In this document: positions 1-7,867 of the stretch, piece after piece
How positions within the stretch are numbered: the first letter of the stretch is position 1
Layout: each line of letters starts with the position of its first letter
Position numbers and translations under genes: made by a program
NCBI GenBank assembly: GCA_014801735.1
Contig: JAAVDO010000002.1
Coordinates: 63,565-98,886 of the forward strand
Length of the DNA stretch: 35,322 nucleotides
Direction of reading: 5' to 3'
DNA from: Bacteroides sp.
GTDB lineage: Bacteria > Bacteroidota > Bacteroidia > Bacteroidales > Muribaculaceae
The notes under the pieces: model-generated
The model's input: only the letters and a program-made list of their open reading frames with translations
Told to the model about the DNA's origin: nothing
Database searches by the model: none

Positions 1-690
1 CAGGCGGCTCAACAGCTCGGGTACAATGCAGGATACTTTTCATTCAACACCGAAGGCGGCCGATGTGAGACGTGTAAAGGTGAAGGAACCATCACGATCG
101 AAATGCAGTTCATGGCCGACATCACAATAACCTGTGATGCCTGCAAGGGAAAACGATTCAAACCGACAGTTCTCGATATCCGCTACCGTGGGAAAAATAT
201 CGCCGATATTCTTGATATGACCGTTGACGAAGCTATCGATTTTTTCAAGGAGCAGAACGGTTCTACTGAGCAGAAAATCGTGAAACGGCTGATGCCGCTC
301 AAAGATGTAGGTCTGGGATACATAAAACTGGGTCAGAGTTCATCGACACTGAGCGGTGGCGAGAACCAGCGAGTGAAGCTGGCATATTTCCTTGCGATGG
401 AAAATCCCACCCCGACTATGTTTATCTTCGACGAACCGACTACCGGACTTCACTTTCACGATATAAACACGCTGATGGATTCGTTTAGGCGCCTGATAGA
501 TCACGGACACTCGGTAGTGATAATCGAGCATAATCTCGACGTGGTGAAATGTGCCGATCATATTATCGATATAGGCCCCGAAGGAGGAAAAGATGGCGGA
601 ACGGTCGTAACAACAGGAACGCCCGAAGAGGTGGCATCCTCGGGCGTAGGTTATACGTCGAAATATCTTGCTGAAAAGCTGAAGGAATAA
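1..690 (+). CDS. uvrA: UvrA excinuclease ABC subunit A, C-terminal part (5' truncated by window edge)
   Basis: This is the last 229 residues of UvrA, the ATP-dependent damage-recognition subunit of nucleotide excision repair; the frame is open from base 1, so the gene begins outside the window. Visible are the zinc-binding cysteine pairs CETC (residues 22-25 of the fragment) and CDAC (45-48), the ABC signature LSGGENQRVKLA, the Walker B stretch FIFDEPTTGLHFHD and the switch histidine in VIIEHN. These mark the second ABC module. UvrA is usually about 940 residues, so roughly a quarter is present. The stop codon directly abuts the stop of the convergent patatin gene with no intergenic base, so no separate terminator fits between them. 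Identification is secure from the motifs. Confidence 0.97.
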   Translation, partial: QAAQQLGYNAGYFSFNTEGGRCETCKGEGTITIEMQFMADITITCDACKGKRFKPTVLDIRYRGKNIADILDMTVDEAIDFFKEQNGSTEQKIVKRLMPLKDVGLGYIKLGQSSSTLSGGENQRVKLAYFLAMENPTPTMFIFDEPTTGLHFHDINTLMDSFRRLIDHGHSVVIIEHNLDVVKCADHIIDIGPEGGKDGGTVVTTGTPEEVASSGVGYTSKYLAEKLKE

Positions 691-3042
691 TCAGCGCAGG
701 AACTTTGGTGCCTGCAGGAATATTCCGAAACTGATACCGCAGTTCCAAGTGTGGGCGGGGCTGGTCTGATAGTTGCCATAGGCCGTGACTGACGCGAATG
801 GCAGCGACAGGACAGCTGCGACCTCACCGAAGAATTCCGGATTGGCAAACCAGCGGCCATAATGTGCCGAGTGGTTCTCGCCCTCCTCGATCTTTCTTAA
901 AGGCACGAAAGCATGGAAATTTCCGCGCACCTGGAACATCTGGCTGATTTTCCATACCGGTACAATACCAGGCGCTACCCATGAGTTGGCACGGAAACCT
1001 GTGTTAAACGAGTTGTAGCATGAAGGTGTAGGACGGAATGAGGGTGCATCGATAATGGTAGCTGTGTAGTTGGAAAGCAACTTACGGGTAGAGAGCAACA
1101 TATCAAGCTCACCACCGAGCCCAAAATGGCGTGAAACAGGCATGAAACCTTTGGCTGTTACCTCGACTTGTGTGAACAACGGATGCCTGTGATCGGGTGC
1201 AAAACTGGCAGGATCGGCAGGACGGTAACTGTAGTTTCCATAAACTCCGTAAGCACTTACATTACAGAAACTTCCATCGGTTGGATAAAATCGATCGTTA
1301 AGAGTGGAACGCTCGTAACTGGCCACTACCTCAGCATAATCACGCACTGTCTCGTCGCGCGACTGATCGCGGAAATCGTAAACCGAGCTTTGGAAATAAT
1401 GGTCGGTGAGATGACCATAGCCAAGTGATAGGGCGATCTTGCCGCGACGGCCAGCAGCGATACCGTAACTACCTCTGACAAAGGCTTCTGAAGAGGTCAC
1501 AAAGGTAGGCACATTGCTACTATAGAACATAACGTCGTTTTCATGGTATTTCTGTCTGGAAATCACGGCCTTAAGATCAATATACGAAGGTATGTGAGTG
1601 AGCATAGTGAAGTTCAGATCCCCCATAGCAGCCATGTAATTCTGTCCTACCCAAGCATTTACGGATGCGTCAAGGCTATTGAAGTTCATAGCGTTGTAGC
1701 CTCCCGAAAAGAACAACATACTTGAGGTAGAGGAAGATATGTAACCTCCAACCCCCAGGCGATAACTGTTGTTCACGGTGGCCTTGAGGTCGAGGGTGAA
1801 CATACTGTCGCCGGGCTGAACAATGGCATGTGGAACGAGGTTCTGAAGCTGGCCTGAAGTAATGGCCCGGTAGTAGCTGTCGCGGGCACGTGCAATGCCG
1901 AAAGTATCGGGCGAATTGTATGTGAACAGGTAGCGGAGATAATCGTTCTGAGCCTTTGTGCCACCGCGAGCCACAACAGAATCGAAGTGTACATAGGGTG
2001 AATTATCTTTGAAGACTTGACGACGTGTAGACCGAGTGACGGGAGCTACCCTCGAAGTGACGCGTCCACAGACGGAATCCATAAATTGCATGGCGCGGTC
2101 GTAGCCGACTTTGTAGATTTCACGTGCCTTGCCGAAATCGAGAAGACCGAAGTTGGAGACATCGACCTTTATCTTTATACCCTCTTCAGCGGGCAGGGAA
2201 TAATCGTTGTTCTGAATAATCATATCCTCGATCTGCTGAAAGAGGTCGTTTGATTCCGGTTTGCCGTCGGCACCGCTGACATTTACACCGATCATAATAT
2301 CGGGAGCGAACTCGGTGCGCATCACATCGACCGGGAAATTATCGTAGATTCCACCATCGTACATAAGGGTTCCATCCATCTCGATAGGGCGGAACACTAT
2401 CGGGAATGTCATCGAGGCACGGATAGCGTCGCCAAGCGAACCTTTGCTGCAGACCACCTTGCGCTTAGTATAGACATCGGAAGTCACGCAACGGAAAGGA
2501 ACGAAAAGATTGTCGAAGTTCTCATCGCACTGAGCAGTATAGGCGCTGAACAGAGCCATGAACGCGAAATTCATCGGCAGAGGACTGATGAAACTGGTGG
2601 GAAGAATGGATTTGAACGAAGAAGTGCTGTCGCCAAAGTTCACATTGATGAATGCGGGTGTAGGCTCAGGCTGCGCGTAATAGTACGTAAGACTCTTGTC
2701 GATCTCGCCTGTCGACCAATGGGCGAAACCTTCGCTCTCGATCAGCTCCATCATTTCGGCCGGGGTGTAGCCGGCAGCATAAAGACCACCAACAATGGCC
2801 CCCATCGAAGTGCCGGCGATATAATCGATAGGAATGTTATGATCCTCCAGAGCCTGGATCACTCCGATGTGGGCGATGCCCTTGGCACCACCGCCACTGA
2901 GAACAAGACCGACCGACTGCGGCCTACCAGGAGAAAATTTCAGAGAATCAACGACGTCGGGGTTAAAAAACCTCTCAGAACGGCCCTGAGCTACTCCGAA
3001 GACAAGCGCGAACAGAAATGCAAACAGATGAAAACTCCTCAT
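691..3042 (-). CDS. Patatin-like phospholipase with C-terminal outer-membrane barrel
   Basis: A protein of 783 residues. An N-terminal hydrophobic signal peptide (about residues 2-20) is followed by a patatin domain with the oxyanion-hole motif GGGAKG (about 50-55), the nucleophile elbow GTSMG (serine about 79) and the catalytic aspartate in YDGG (about 229). The remaining 400 or so residues are rich in alternating aromatic and polar strands and resemble a BamA/Omp85 surface-antigen barrel ending in a short aromatic tail. This is the PlpD-like type Vd layout, predicting a lipase that displays or releases its enzyme domain at the outer membrane. The start at 3042 was chosen because the hydrophobic signal begins there; an upstream in-frame start at 3093 would add 17 polar residues. 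It diverges from the Lrp-family gene. The lipid substrate is unknown. Confidence 0.9.
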   Translation of the reverse strand: MRSFHLFAFLFALVFGVAQGRSERFFNPDVVDSLKFSPGRPQSVGLVLSGGGAKGIAHIGVIQALEDHNIPIDYIAGTSMGAIVGGLYAAGYTPAEMMELIESEGFAHWSTGEIDKSLTYYYAQPEPTPAFINVNFGDSTSSFKSILPTSFISPLPMNFAFMALFSAYTAQCDENFDNLFVPFRCVTSDVYTKRKVVCSKGSLGDAIRASMTFPIVFRPIEMDGTLMYDGGIYDNFPVDVMRTEFAPDIMIGVNVSGADGKPESNDLFQQIEDMIIQNNDYSLPAEEGIKIKVDVSNFGLLDFGKAREIYKVGYDRAMQFMDSVCGRVTSRVAPVTRSTRRQVFKDNSPYVHFDSVVARGGTKAQNDYLRYLFTYNSPDTFGIARARDSYYRAITSGQLQNLVPHAIVQPGDSMFTLDLKATVNNSYRLGVGGYISSSTSSMLFFSGGYNAMNFNSLDASVNAWVGQNYMAAMGDLNFTMLTHIPSYIDLKAVISRQKYHENDVMFYSSNVPTFVTSSEAFVRGSYGIAAGRRGKIALSLGYGHLTDHYFQSSVYDFRDQSRDETVRDYAEVVASYERSTLNDRFYPTDGSFCNVSAYGVYGNYSYRPADPASFAPDHRHPLFTQVEVTAKGFMPVSRHFGLGGELDMLLSTRKLLSNYTATIIDAPSFRPTPSCYNSFNTGFRANSWVAPGIVPVWKISQMFQVRGNFHAFVPLRKIEEGENHSAHYGRWFANPEFFGEVAAVLSLPFASVTAYGNYQTSPAHTWNCGISFGIFLQAPKFLR

Positions 3043-3093
3043 AAATTTTATATAGTAACGCTGAATGACGCATGTATAACCGACATTTTTCAC

Positions 3094-3101
3094 TAATTTT
3101 G
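3094..3101 (+). promoter_or_regulatory. Possible -7 box for the Lrp-family gene
   Basis: TAATTTTG matches the Bacteroidota -7 consensus TAnnTTTG and lies 28 bases before the chosen ATG at 3130. No good TTTG -33 box is seen at the expected 19-21 base spacing, so support is weak. Confidence 0.35.
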
Positions 3102-3129
3102 CAACTCAATAATTAGATTATTGCAGACT

Positions 3130-3627
3130 ATGTCACGACTTCAACTTGATTCGCTTGATTGCCGCATCCTTAAGATGCTCGCGGCCAATTCACGCGTCCC
3201 TTTTCTTGAAATCGCACGCGAATGCGGGGTCAGCGGCGCCGCAATTCACCAACGTATCCAGAAACTTTATGTCCTTGGAGCGATACGTGGCTTTCAGACC
3301 ATGATCAATCCGGAGATACTTGGCTACGACACCTGCGCCTATGTCGGTTTTTATCTTAATAACCCCAACGAGACAGATATTGTTGCAGCAAAACTGCGAG
3401 AAATACCGGAAGTTGTGGAATGTCATTACACAACAGGTCGGCATGACCTTCTGATTAAGATATATGCACGCAACAATGCCCATCTGCTAAACATCATCCA
3501 CGACAAGATCTCGCCGATAGGAGCCGGAAGAACAGAGACACTCATCTCATTCAAGGAAGAATTTTCAAGACAGGTGCCGATAGGTGACAATCCGCCCCAG
3601 CCCCAAGCGATATTACCTACAGAATGA
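3130..3627 (+). CDS. Lrp/AsnC family transcriptional regulator
   Basis: A protein of 165 residues. It has an N-terminal winged helix-turn-helix (about residues 5-60, with LDCRILKMLAANSRVPF and a recognition helix near GAAIHQRIQKL) and a C-terminal RAM/AsnC ligand-binding domain (about 65-140, with VVECHYTTGRHDLLIKI). Such proteins form octamer-type assemblies and sense amino acids or related small molecules. The ATG at 3130 fits the family N-terminus; a TTG at 3121 would add three residues. The stop overlaps the start of the next gene in an ATGA arrangement, so it is probably co-transcribed and translationally coupled with the sugar kinase. The C-terminal 20 residues are proline-rich and look disordered. 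The ligand cannot be read from the sequence. Confidence 0.92.
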   Translation: MSRLQLDSLDCRILKMLAANSRVPFLEIARECGVSGAAIHQRIQKLYVLGAIRGFQTMINPEILGYDTCAYVGFYLNNPNETDIVAAKLREIPEVVECHYTTGRHDLLIKIYARNNAHLLNIIHDKISPIGAGRTETLISFKEEFSRQVPIGDNPPQPQAILPTE

Positions 3628-4469
3628 AACTTATAGCGGACTGCGGTGCTACCGGAAGCCGCTGGGGAGCAGTGTGCGGAGGTGAGGTATCTATCATAAA
3701 CTCACTTCCGCTCAATGCAGCCACCATGAGCGCTGATGAGATGGTAAAGGCCGTGGCCGACGCTCTGCAACAGGCCGAAAACCGATTCGGAAAACTCAGA
3801 GGAGTGAAAGCTGAAGTCTATGCAGCCGGAGCAAGAGGCGAATGCGCTGAAAGATTTACGGAAATACTAAGAAGGATATTTCCGAAAGATAGCTCAATCA
3901 CGACGGGAAGCGATATGACGCTCAGCGCCCGGGCTTCTCTCGGAGAACAGAGCGGAATAGCGTGCATTCTGGGAACAGGATCGAACAGTTGCCTTTGGAA
4001 CGGACATGGAATAACAGGGCAGACTCCCTCGTTAGGCTACGTGCTTGGCGATGAAGGGTCGGGAGCCTCTATCGGAAAGAGACTCGTTTCCAACTATCTG
4101 AAGGGACTCTATTCGACCCCGACGAGCAGACTGATCAGAGATGCATTTCCGGAACTGACCGTGGATACGGCCATCGAACGCGTTTATCGTTCGACGGGGG
4201 CCAACAGATGGCTCGCCGGATTCGTACCGTTTATTTCGGCCAACAAAGAGAATAAGGAACTGCTTGCCACAGCCGAAAGCGAAATCGAGAACTTTTTCAA
4301 TCGTAATATCAAGCCCTACAATCAGCCGGCAGGAACTCTGATGGGGTTCACGGGCGGCGTGGCAGCGACCTTTCAGGAGACAGTAAGACAAAAGGCGACC
4401 GTTTACGGATTTAAAGAAACGCGCATAGCAAGCGATCCACTGAGAGCACTGATCGATATGGAGCGCTAA
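3624..4469 (+). CDS. BadF/BadG-type ATPase, probable N-acetylglucosamine kinase
   Basis: A protein of 281 residues in the ASKHA kinase fold. The N-terminal phosphate-1 loop is DCGATGSRWG (residues 5-14), and the phosphate-2/sugar region reads ILGTGSNSCLWNG followed by LGDEGSGASIGK (about 115-155), the typical BadF/BadG/BcrA/BcrD signature. A glycine-rich adenosine motif MGFTGGVAA lies near residue 240. Bacteroidota members of this family are generally annotated as N-acetylglucosamine kinases that phosphorylate amino sugars recovered from glycans or cell wall. It overlaps the Lrp-family gene by four bases, suggesting one transcript. Exact substrate is inferred from the family; the fold assignment is firm. 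Confidence 0.85.
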   Translation: MKLIADCGATGSRWGAVCGGEVSIINSLPLNAATMSADEMVKAVADALQQAENRFGKLRGVKAEVYAAGARGECAERFTEILRRIFPKDSSITTGSDMTLSARASLGEQSGIACILGTGSNSCLWNGHGITGQTPSLGYVLGDEGSGASIGKRLVSNYLKGLYSTPTSRLIRDAFPELTVDTAIERVYRSTGANRWLAGFVPFISANKENKELLATAESEIENFFNRNIKPYNQPAGTLMGFTGGVAATFQETVRQKATVYGFKETRIASDPLRALIDMER

Positions 4470-4475
4470 ATTTAT

Positions 4476-4506
4476 TTTGCACTGCAAGCTATTTTTCATA
4501 ACTTTG
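4476..4506 (+). promoter_or_regulatory. Bacteroidota-type promoter for the LysE gene
   Basis: TTTG at 4476-4479 and TAACTTTG at 4499-4506 are separated by 19 bases, a near-ideal match to the -33/-7 pattern. The LysE ATG begins at 4514, only seven bases after the -7 box, which predicts a leaderless or very short-leader mRNA. Confidence 0.6.
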
Positions 4507-4513
4507 TCGATTA

Positions 4514-5167
4514 ATGGAGACTGCGCTTCATATCATATACCGAGGACTTATGGTCGGCATACTTATCTCGGCCCCGATGGGACCGATAGGTGTGCTTGTG
4601 ATACACCGCACTCTCACCAAAGGACGCCGTCAAGGACTGTTTACGGGACTGGGCGCAAGTCTGTCGGACATGATCTACTGTCTGCTGACCGGCTTCGGTC
4701 TGTCGTTTGTCTCCGATTTCATCAGCACCCATCAAACGCTGCTTCAGCTCCTGGGATCGTTAGTACTGCTGATCTACGGCATCTATCTGTTCAGGACCAA
4801 ACCGGTAAAAAGAGTACAGCCACCGCATGTGAATCTGCGGACGAACACCACCTACTGGCGCGATTTCCTGACCGGCTTTCTACTAACATTCAGCAATCCG
4901 CTGATACTGTTCTTTATAGTAGGCCTGTTCACGCGCTTCAATTTCCTTGATCTGCCGCAGTGGCCAATCCACCACATTATCGGATACACATGTATAGCTG
5001 CCGGTGCAGTAGCATGGTGGCTGTTCGTCACATATCTCATTGACAAAGTGCGCCATAAGTTTACCATGAATACAATGAAGAAGTTAAACCGTGTAATAGC
5101 GGTGCTGATTCTGCTTATGGCGGCCATAGGTCTGATCACATCACTACGTCAAATTCTCCAATTCTAA
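4514..5167 (+). CDS. LysE/RhtB family amino-acid exporter
   Basis: A membrane protein of 217 residues with about six hydrophobic segments. The N-terminal GPIGVLVIHRTLTKGRRQG followed by TGLGASLSDMIYC is the diagnostic LysE signature, and FSNPLILFF in the middle is the second conserved loop. The family exports amino acids or their analogues across the inner membrane. The gene has its own promoter immediately upstream and ends seven bases before the next gene, so LysE and the CBM9-like gene probably form a two-gene unit. The substrate cannot be predicted. Confidence 0.9.
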   Translation: METALHIIYRGLMVGILISAPMGPIGVLVIHRTLTKGRRQGLFTGLGASLSDMIYCLLTGFGLSFVSDFISTHQTLLQLLGSLVLLIYGIYLFRTKPVKRVQPPHVNLRTNTTYWRDFLTGFLLTFSNPLILFFIVGLFTRFNFLDLPQWPIHHIIGYTCIAAGAVAWWLFVTYLIDKVRHKFTMNTMKKLNRVIAVLILLMAAIGLITSLRQILQF

Positions 5168-5174
5168 AAGATCC

Positions 5175-5873
5175 ATGACAAAACCAGCAACCGACTCCCC
5201 TCTGAAAATACCTTTCGTAGAAGAACTTTCGAAATGCAAGGCCATAGCCGATGCCAGCCCTATTCTGGAGGTAAAGGGCGAAAGAATCACCGTTGATACC
5301 TTGAACTGGCCAAACCAGTTTCCATATCATCCACTGACAGTGGTGTCGCTGGCTCACGACGGCAAGCGCATCTTCGTAGAATTCTTCGTGAGATGTAACT
5401 ATCTGCGCGCGGTAAACACGGAAAACAACTCACCCGTGCATCAGGATTCATGCGTGGAGTTTTTCCTGGCACCGAAAGGACGCACCCCATATTTCAACTT
5501 TGAATTCAACTGCATAGGTACCCTTCATGCCGCCCGCCGACAGGACCGTCATTCGGGCACTCCCCTGACCGACGAAGAGTTGGCAAAAGTAGAGCGCTAT
5601 GCATCGTGCGGCACACGTCCATTCAGGGAGATGGAGGGACTGTTCTCGTGGAGCCTCATATATGCCATTCCTCTCGAGCTCCTCGGCCTGACGTGGGAAG
5701 GCAAGCCGATAGAGATGATGGGCAATTTCTATAAGTGTGCAGATCTGACAGCAGATCCACACTTCCTGAGCTGGGCTCCTATCGATACACCCGAGCCGGA
5801 CTTCCACCGCCCGGAGTTCTTTAAAGAAATCGTGCTCGAACCGGCAGAAAATACGCAACAAAAGCAGTGCTGA
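5175..5873 (+). CDS. CBM9-like (carbohydrate-binding family 9-like) domain protein
   Basis: A protein of 232 residues without a visible signal peptide. It matches the CBM9-like beta-sandwich family common in Bacteroidales: the DSCVEFFLAPKG and YFNFEFNCIGTLH strands (about residues 92-116), the GNFYKCAD segment (about 182-189) and the C-terminal HFLSWAPIDTPEPDFHRPEF signature near residue 205. Members are usually about 200-230 residues and of unproven function, presumed to bind sugars. The lack of an export signal is notable for a carbohydrate-binding fold and fits a cytoplasmic or sensing role, though this is inference. It is downstream of and close to lysE. Confidence 0.8.
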   Translation: MTKPATDSPLKIPFVEELSKCKAIADASPILEVKGERITVDTLNWPNQFPYHPLTVVSLAHDGKRIFVEFFVRCNYLRAVNTENNSPVHQDSCVEFFLAPKGRTPYFNFEFNCIGTLHAARRQDRHSGTPLTDEELAKVERYASCGTRPFREMEGLFSWSLIYAIPLELLGLTWEGKPIEMMGNFYKCADLTADPHFLSWAPIDTPEPDFHRPEFFKEIVLEPAENTQQKQC

Positions 5874-5928
5874 TTTTCAAGGCATAAAGGAAAAAGTGAA
5901 TTTATCTTGAAAAATAATTGTCCAAAAA

Positions 5929-5961
5929 TTTGGATTGAGTGCGAAAAAAGCATTAACTTTG
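5929..5961 (+). promoter_or_regulatory. Promoter of tRNA-Glu
   Basis: TTTG at 5929-5932 and TAACTTTG at 5954-5961 with a 21-base spacer. The tRNA 5' end follows 45 bases later, leaving a short leader for RNase P removal. Confidence 0.6.
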
Positions 5962-6005
5962 CAAAGTCAAAAGGAAAGAGATCCTTAATCACTGACAAAA
6001 GAAAG

Positions 6006-6078
6006 GGCGATTTAGTGTAGTGGCCTAGCACGCCACCCTCTCAAGGTGGAGACTCGGGTTCGATTCCCGAATTCGCTA
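6006..6078 (+). tRNA. tRNA-Glu (anticodon CTC)
   Basis: A full cloverleaf can be folded: acceptor 6006-6012 with 6071-6077, D-stem GTG/CAC, anticodon stem CCACC/GGTGG around the loop CTCTCAA (anticodon CTC, reading GAG) and T-arm TCGGG-TTCGATT-CCCGA. CCA is not encoded, which is usual in this phylum. The first acceptor pair is a G-T wobble and the sixth (6011 with 6072) is a T-T mismatch. An upstream promoter and downstream terminator support an independent transcript. Confidence 0.88.
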
Positions 6079-6089
6079 CTCACCCTTTC

Positions 6090-6123
6090 AAAGCGGATCA
6101 ATCAACAGATTGGTCCGCTTTTC
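6090..6123 (+). terminator. Intrinsic terminator of tRNA-Glu
   Basis: A 13-base-pair stem (6091-6103 with 6108-6120, one G-T wobble) closes on the loop AACA and is followed by a short T-rich tail. It lies 12 bases after the tRNA. Confidence 0.8.
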
Positions 6124-6226
6124 TTATGCTACGGGTATATCCATCGAGGTGAAGCTACCGGCGGGATTTGACTACGAGGCTGTCGAAAAAAGAGGCCGTG
6201 CCTATTTTGACACGGCCAAAGATTAA
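6122..6226 (+). pseudogene. Possible C-terminal coding relict after tRNA-Glu
   Basis: One frame from about 6122 to the TAA at 6224-6226 reads as a plausible protein tail containing GISIEVKLPAGFDYEAVEKR and ending AYFDTAKD, but no start codon or upstream coding exists because the tRNA terminator overlaps it. It contains a 7-base-pair hairpin GGCCGTG/CACGGCC (6194-6200 with 6211-6217). It could be the remains of a gene truncated beside the tRNA, or chance. The family was not recognised. Confidence 0.3.
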
Positions 6227-6444
6227 ATATTTCATCCTGACGAGACACTTTACCCCTATTTCGCTGCATTCAATGTATAGCGCATGCTAATAGAGGTTCA
6301 CCTTTGATGCCTGAGGAGGTAGGATGTGCCGAGTCAGTAGCGAAGAAAGAAGACAGCATTGCGAGTGTTGAGATAGTGAAGCTAAATTCTCAGCCAACCG
6401 ACACGGCGGCATCTGTCCCAGTTGAGGGTTTTCGCCCTTGTCAA
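6227..6444. other. Intergenic region without a recognised feature
   Basis: About 220 bases between the relict and the 3' end of the thioredoxin-family gene. Plus-strand frames are open for part of it but run into the antisense of the real gene. A weak AGGG/CCCT hairpin just past the thioredoxin gene stop could help end its transcript. Nothing else is supported. Confidence 0.4.
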
Positions 6445-7566
6445 TCACTTCAGGAAGTTGTCAAGACGTGTGAAGAACGTGGGATCCTCGCCAGTGGTAA
6501 GGTCAACGAGCTTACCCTCCGGATTGATGATGGCCTTAGTCGGGAAGGCGGTAATACCATAGGCATCATAGATAGCACGGTCAAGACCGTTGTAGACATT
6601 GATCCAAGGCAGATCGTGGTTTTTCACACCCGCACGCCAGGCGTCATCTGTTTCGTTGCAGTCAATACCGATCACAACAATTTTGTCACCGTATTTGCTA
6701 TAGGCTTCCTTAAGTGCGGGGAATCCTTTCACACACCATCCGCACCAACTGCCCCAGAAATCGAGCACAACCCATTTGCCCCGAAAATCAGAAAGGCTTA
6801 CATTTTTTCCAGCCATATCGGGGAGGGTAAATCCGGGTGCCTCAATCGTGCCAGAAGCCACTTCAGCCTTACGGGCCTCCTCCTGGGCGAACTCGGACCT
6901 GGCCTGCTCAACTTGTTCGTTGTAGGCTTCGGCAAACGGCATCAGGATTGATTTCTTAGCCTGGGGAGTCATATTGTCGAAGATGGTTTTAAAGTCGTCG
7001 CCAGCAAGCTCGGTAATAGCAAAGGGCACCATCGGACTTTCGGGCCTATCGGCTACGAATTTCTTCACGGCTGCTTCATAACGGTCCATTATAGCCTTTA
7101 TCTGTTCCATATCAGGATAGTCATTACTGCTAACCAGATCCACATATTCCTGCCGAATAGGCTGGGTCGCCGATCTGAAAGCCGTATAGTCTTCCATCAG
7201 CTCGGACCCTGTCATAGAGTAGTCGAGAGGTTCAAAACTACGGATGTCTATGTCGAGCGATTCATCGGGGATCGCATAGAATTCAGGCTGACTTCTGGTA
7301 AGCTTAGGCGGCTCTATATTGTAGCGGGCAGCGCCTGCAGGATCAAGCTTCATCGTAGCTATGCCGTTCTTCACTTCGAGAGTGTCGTAGGTCATAATTA
7401 CGTCGTCGGCCTGACGGGCGCTGAACATGTTGTCGAGCATAACATGGTTTACTACGATGTTCTTTTCCTGATAGTCGGACGGAAGGTGTATGGTCACACT
7501 TCCTTTGTCGCCCGAGCAGGACATAAGCAGCAGCCCTGTGGCAGCAGCAAAGATTGTCGTCTTCAT
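6445..7566 (-). CDS. TlpA-like thiol-disulfide oxidoreductase lipoprotein
   Basis: A protein of 373 residues. A lipoprotein signal with lipobox LLMSC (lipidated cysteine 17) is followed by a helical and beta N-terminal region of about 220 residues of the type found in Bacteroidota DUF4369/TlpA proteins. The thioredoxin-fold domain begins near residue 243, with active site WCGWC (cysteines 275 and 278) and a cis-proline in AFPTK near residue 340. It probably acts in the periplasm, anchored to a membrane, reducing or isomerising disulfides. Starting at 7566 gives a clean signal peptide. It stands alone, divergent from the GH16 gene. The redox partner is not evident. Confidence 0.92.
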   Translation of the reverse strand: MKTTIFAAATGLLLMSCSGDKGSVTIHLPSDYQEKNIVVNHVMLDNMFSARQADDVIMTYDTLEVKNGIATMKLDPAGAARYNIEPPKLTRSQPEFYAIPDESLDIDIRSFEPLDYSMTGSELMEDYTAFRSATQPIRQEYVDLVSSNDYPDMEQIKAIMDRYEAAVKKFVADRPESPMVPFAITELAGDDFKTIFDNMTPQAKKSILMPFAEAYNEQVEQARSEFAQEEARKAEVASGTIEAPGFTLPDMAGKNVSLSDFRGKWVVLDFWGSWCGWCVKGFPALKEAYSKYGDKIVVIGIDCNETDDAWRAGVKNHDLPWINVYNGLDRAIYDAYGITAFPTKAIINPEGKLVDLTTGEDPTFFTRLDNFLK

Positions 7567-7813
7567 AAATAGTCGGTGATTAGATGTATATAAATAAAAA
7601 GACTTCGGCCGTCGGATTGTTTAACAATATTTCAACAAAATCGGTGACAGACCGGTGAGCCCGAGCATCTGACAAACAGAAGACAAGTAGAGACCCATTA
7701 CCGAGTTGAAATATTCGAGAAATAATCCGTTATGGTCAGCATCATTAGCCAAAGGCTGCAGCAGAGTAATCCGGGGCGCAAAGCCGGAAGCAACGGACCG
7801 CGGCGGTAAAATA
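7567..7813. other. Divergent intergenic region
   Basis: About 250 bases between the thioredoxin-family gene and the GH16 promoter. GC-rich inverted segments (CCGG near 7771 and near 7784) can pair locally, but no known RNA family fits. No convincing TAnnTTTG box was found for the minus-strand gene. Confidence 0.4.
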
Positions 7814-7845
7814 ATTGCAGGAGTCGGGAGAAAAAGGTATCTTTG
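7814..7845 (+). promoter_or_regulatory. Promoter of the GH16 gene
   Basis: ATTG at 7814-7817 and TATCTTTG at 7838-7845 with a 20-base spacer. The GH16 ATG is 22 bases downstream. Confidence 0.6.
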
Positions 7846-7867
7846 GGAAAAATAACTTTAAGCTATC

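Noticed and set aside
6304..6951. Plus-strand open frame of 215 codons
   Set aside because: Most of it is antisense to the thioredoxin-family lipoprotein gene, and its non-overlapping start has no recognisable features or promoter.
7765..7810. GGCGCAAAGCCGG-like segment reminiscent of a c-di-GMP (GEMM) riboswitch core
   Set aside because: It lies upstream of the GH16 promoter, so it is not in that mRNA; the second half of the GEMM fold is missing; and c-di-GMP signalling is rare in this phylum.
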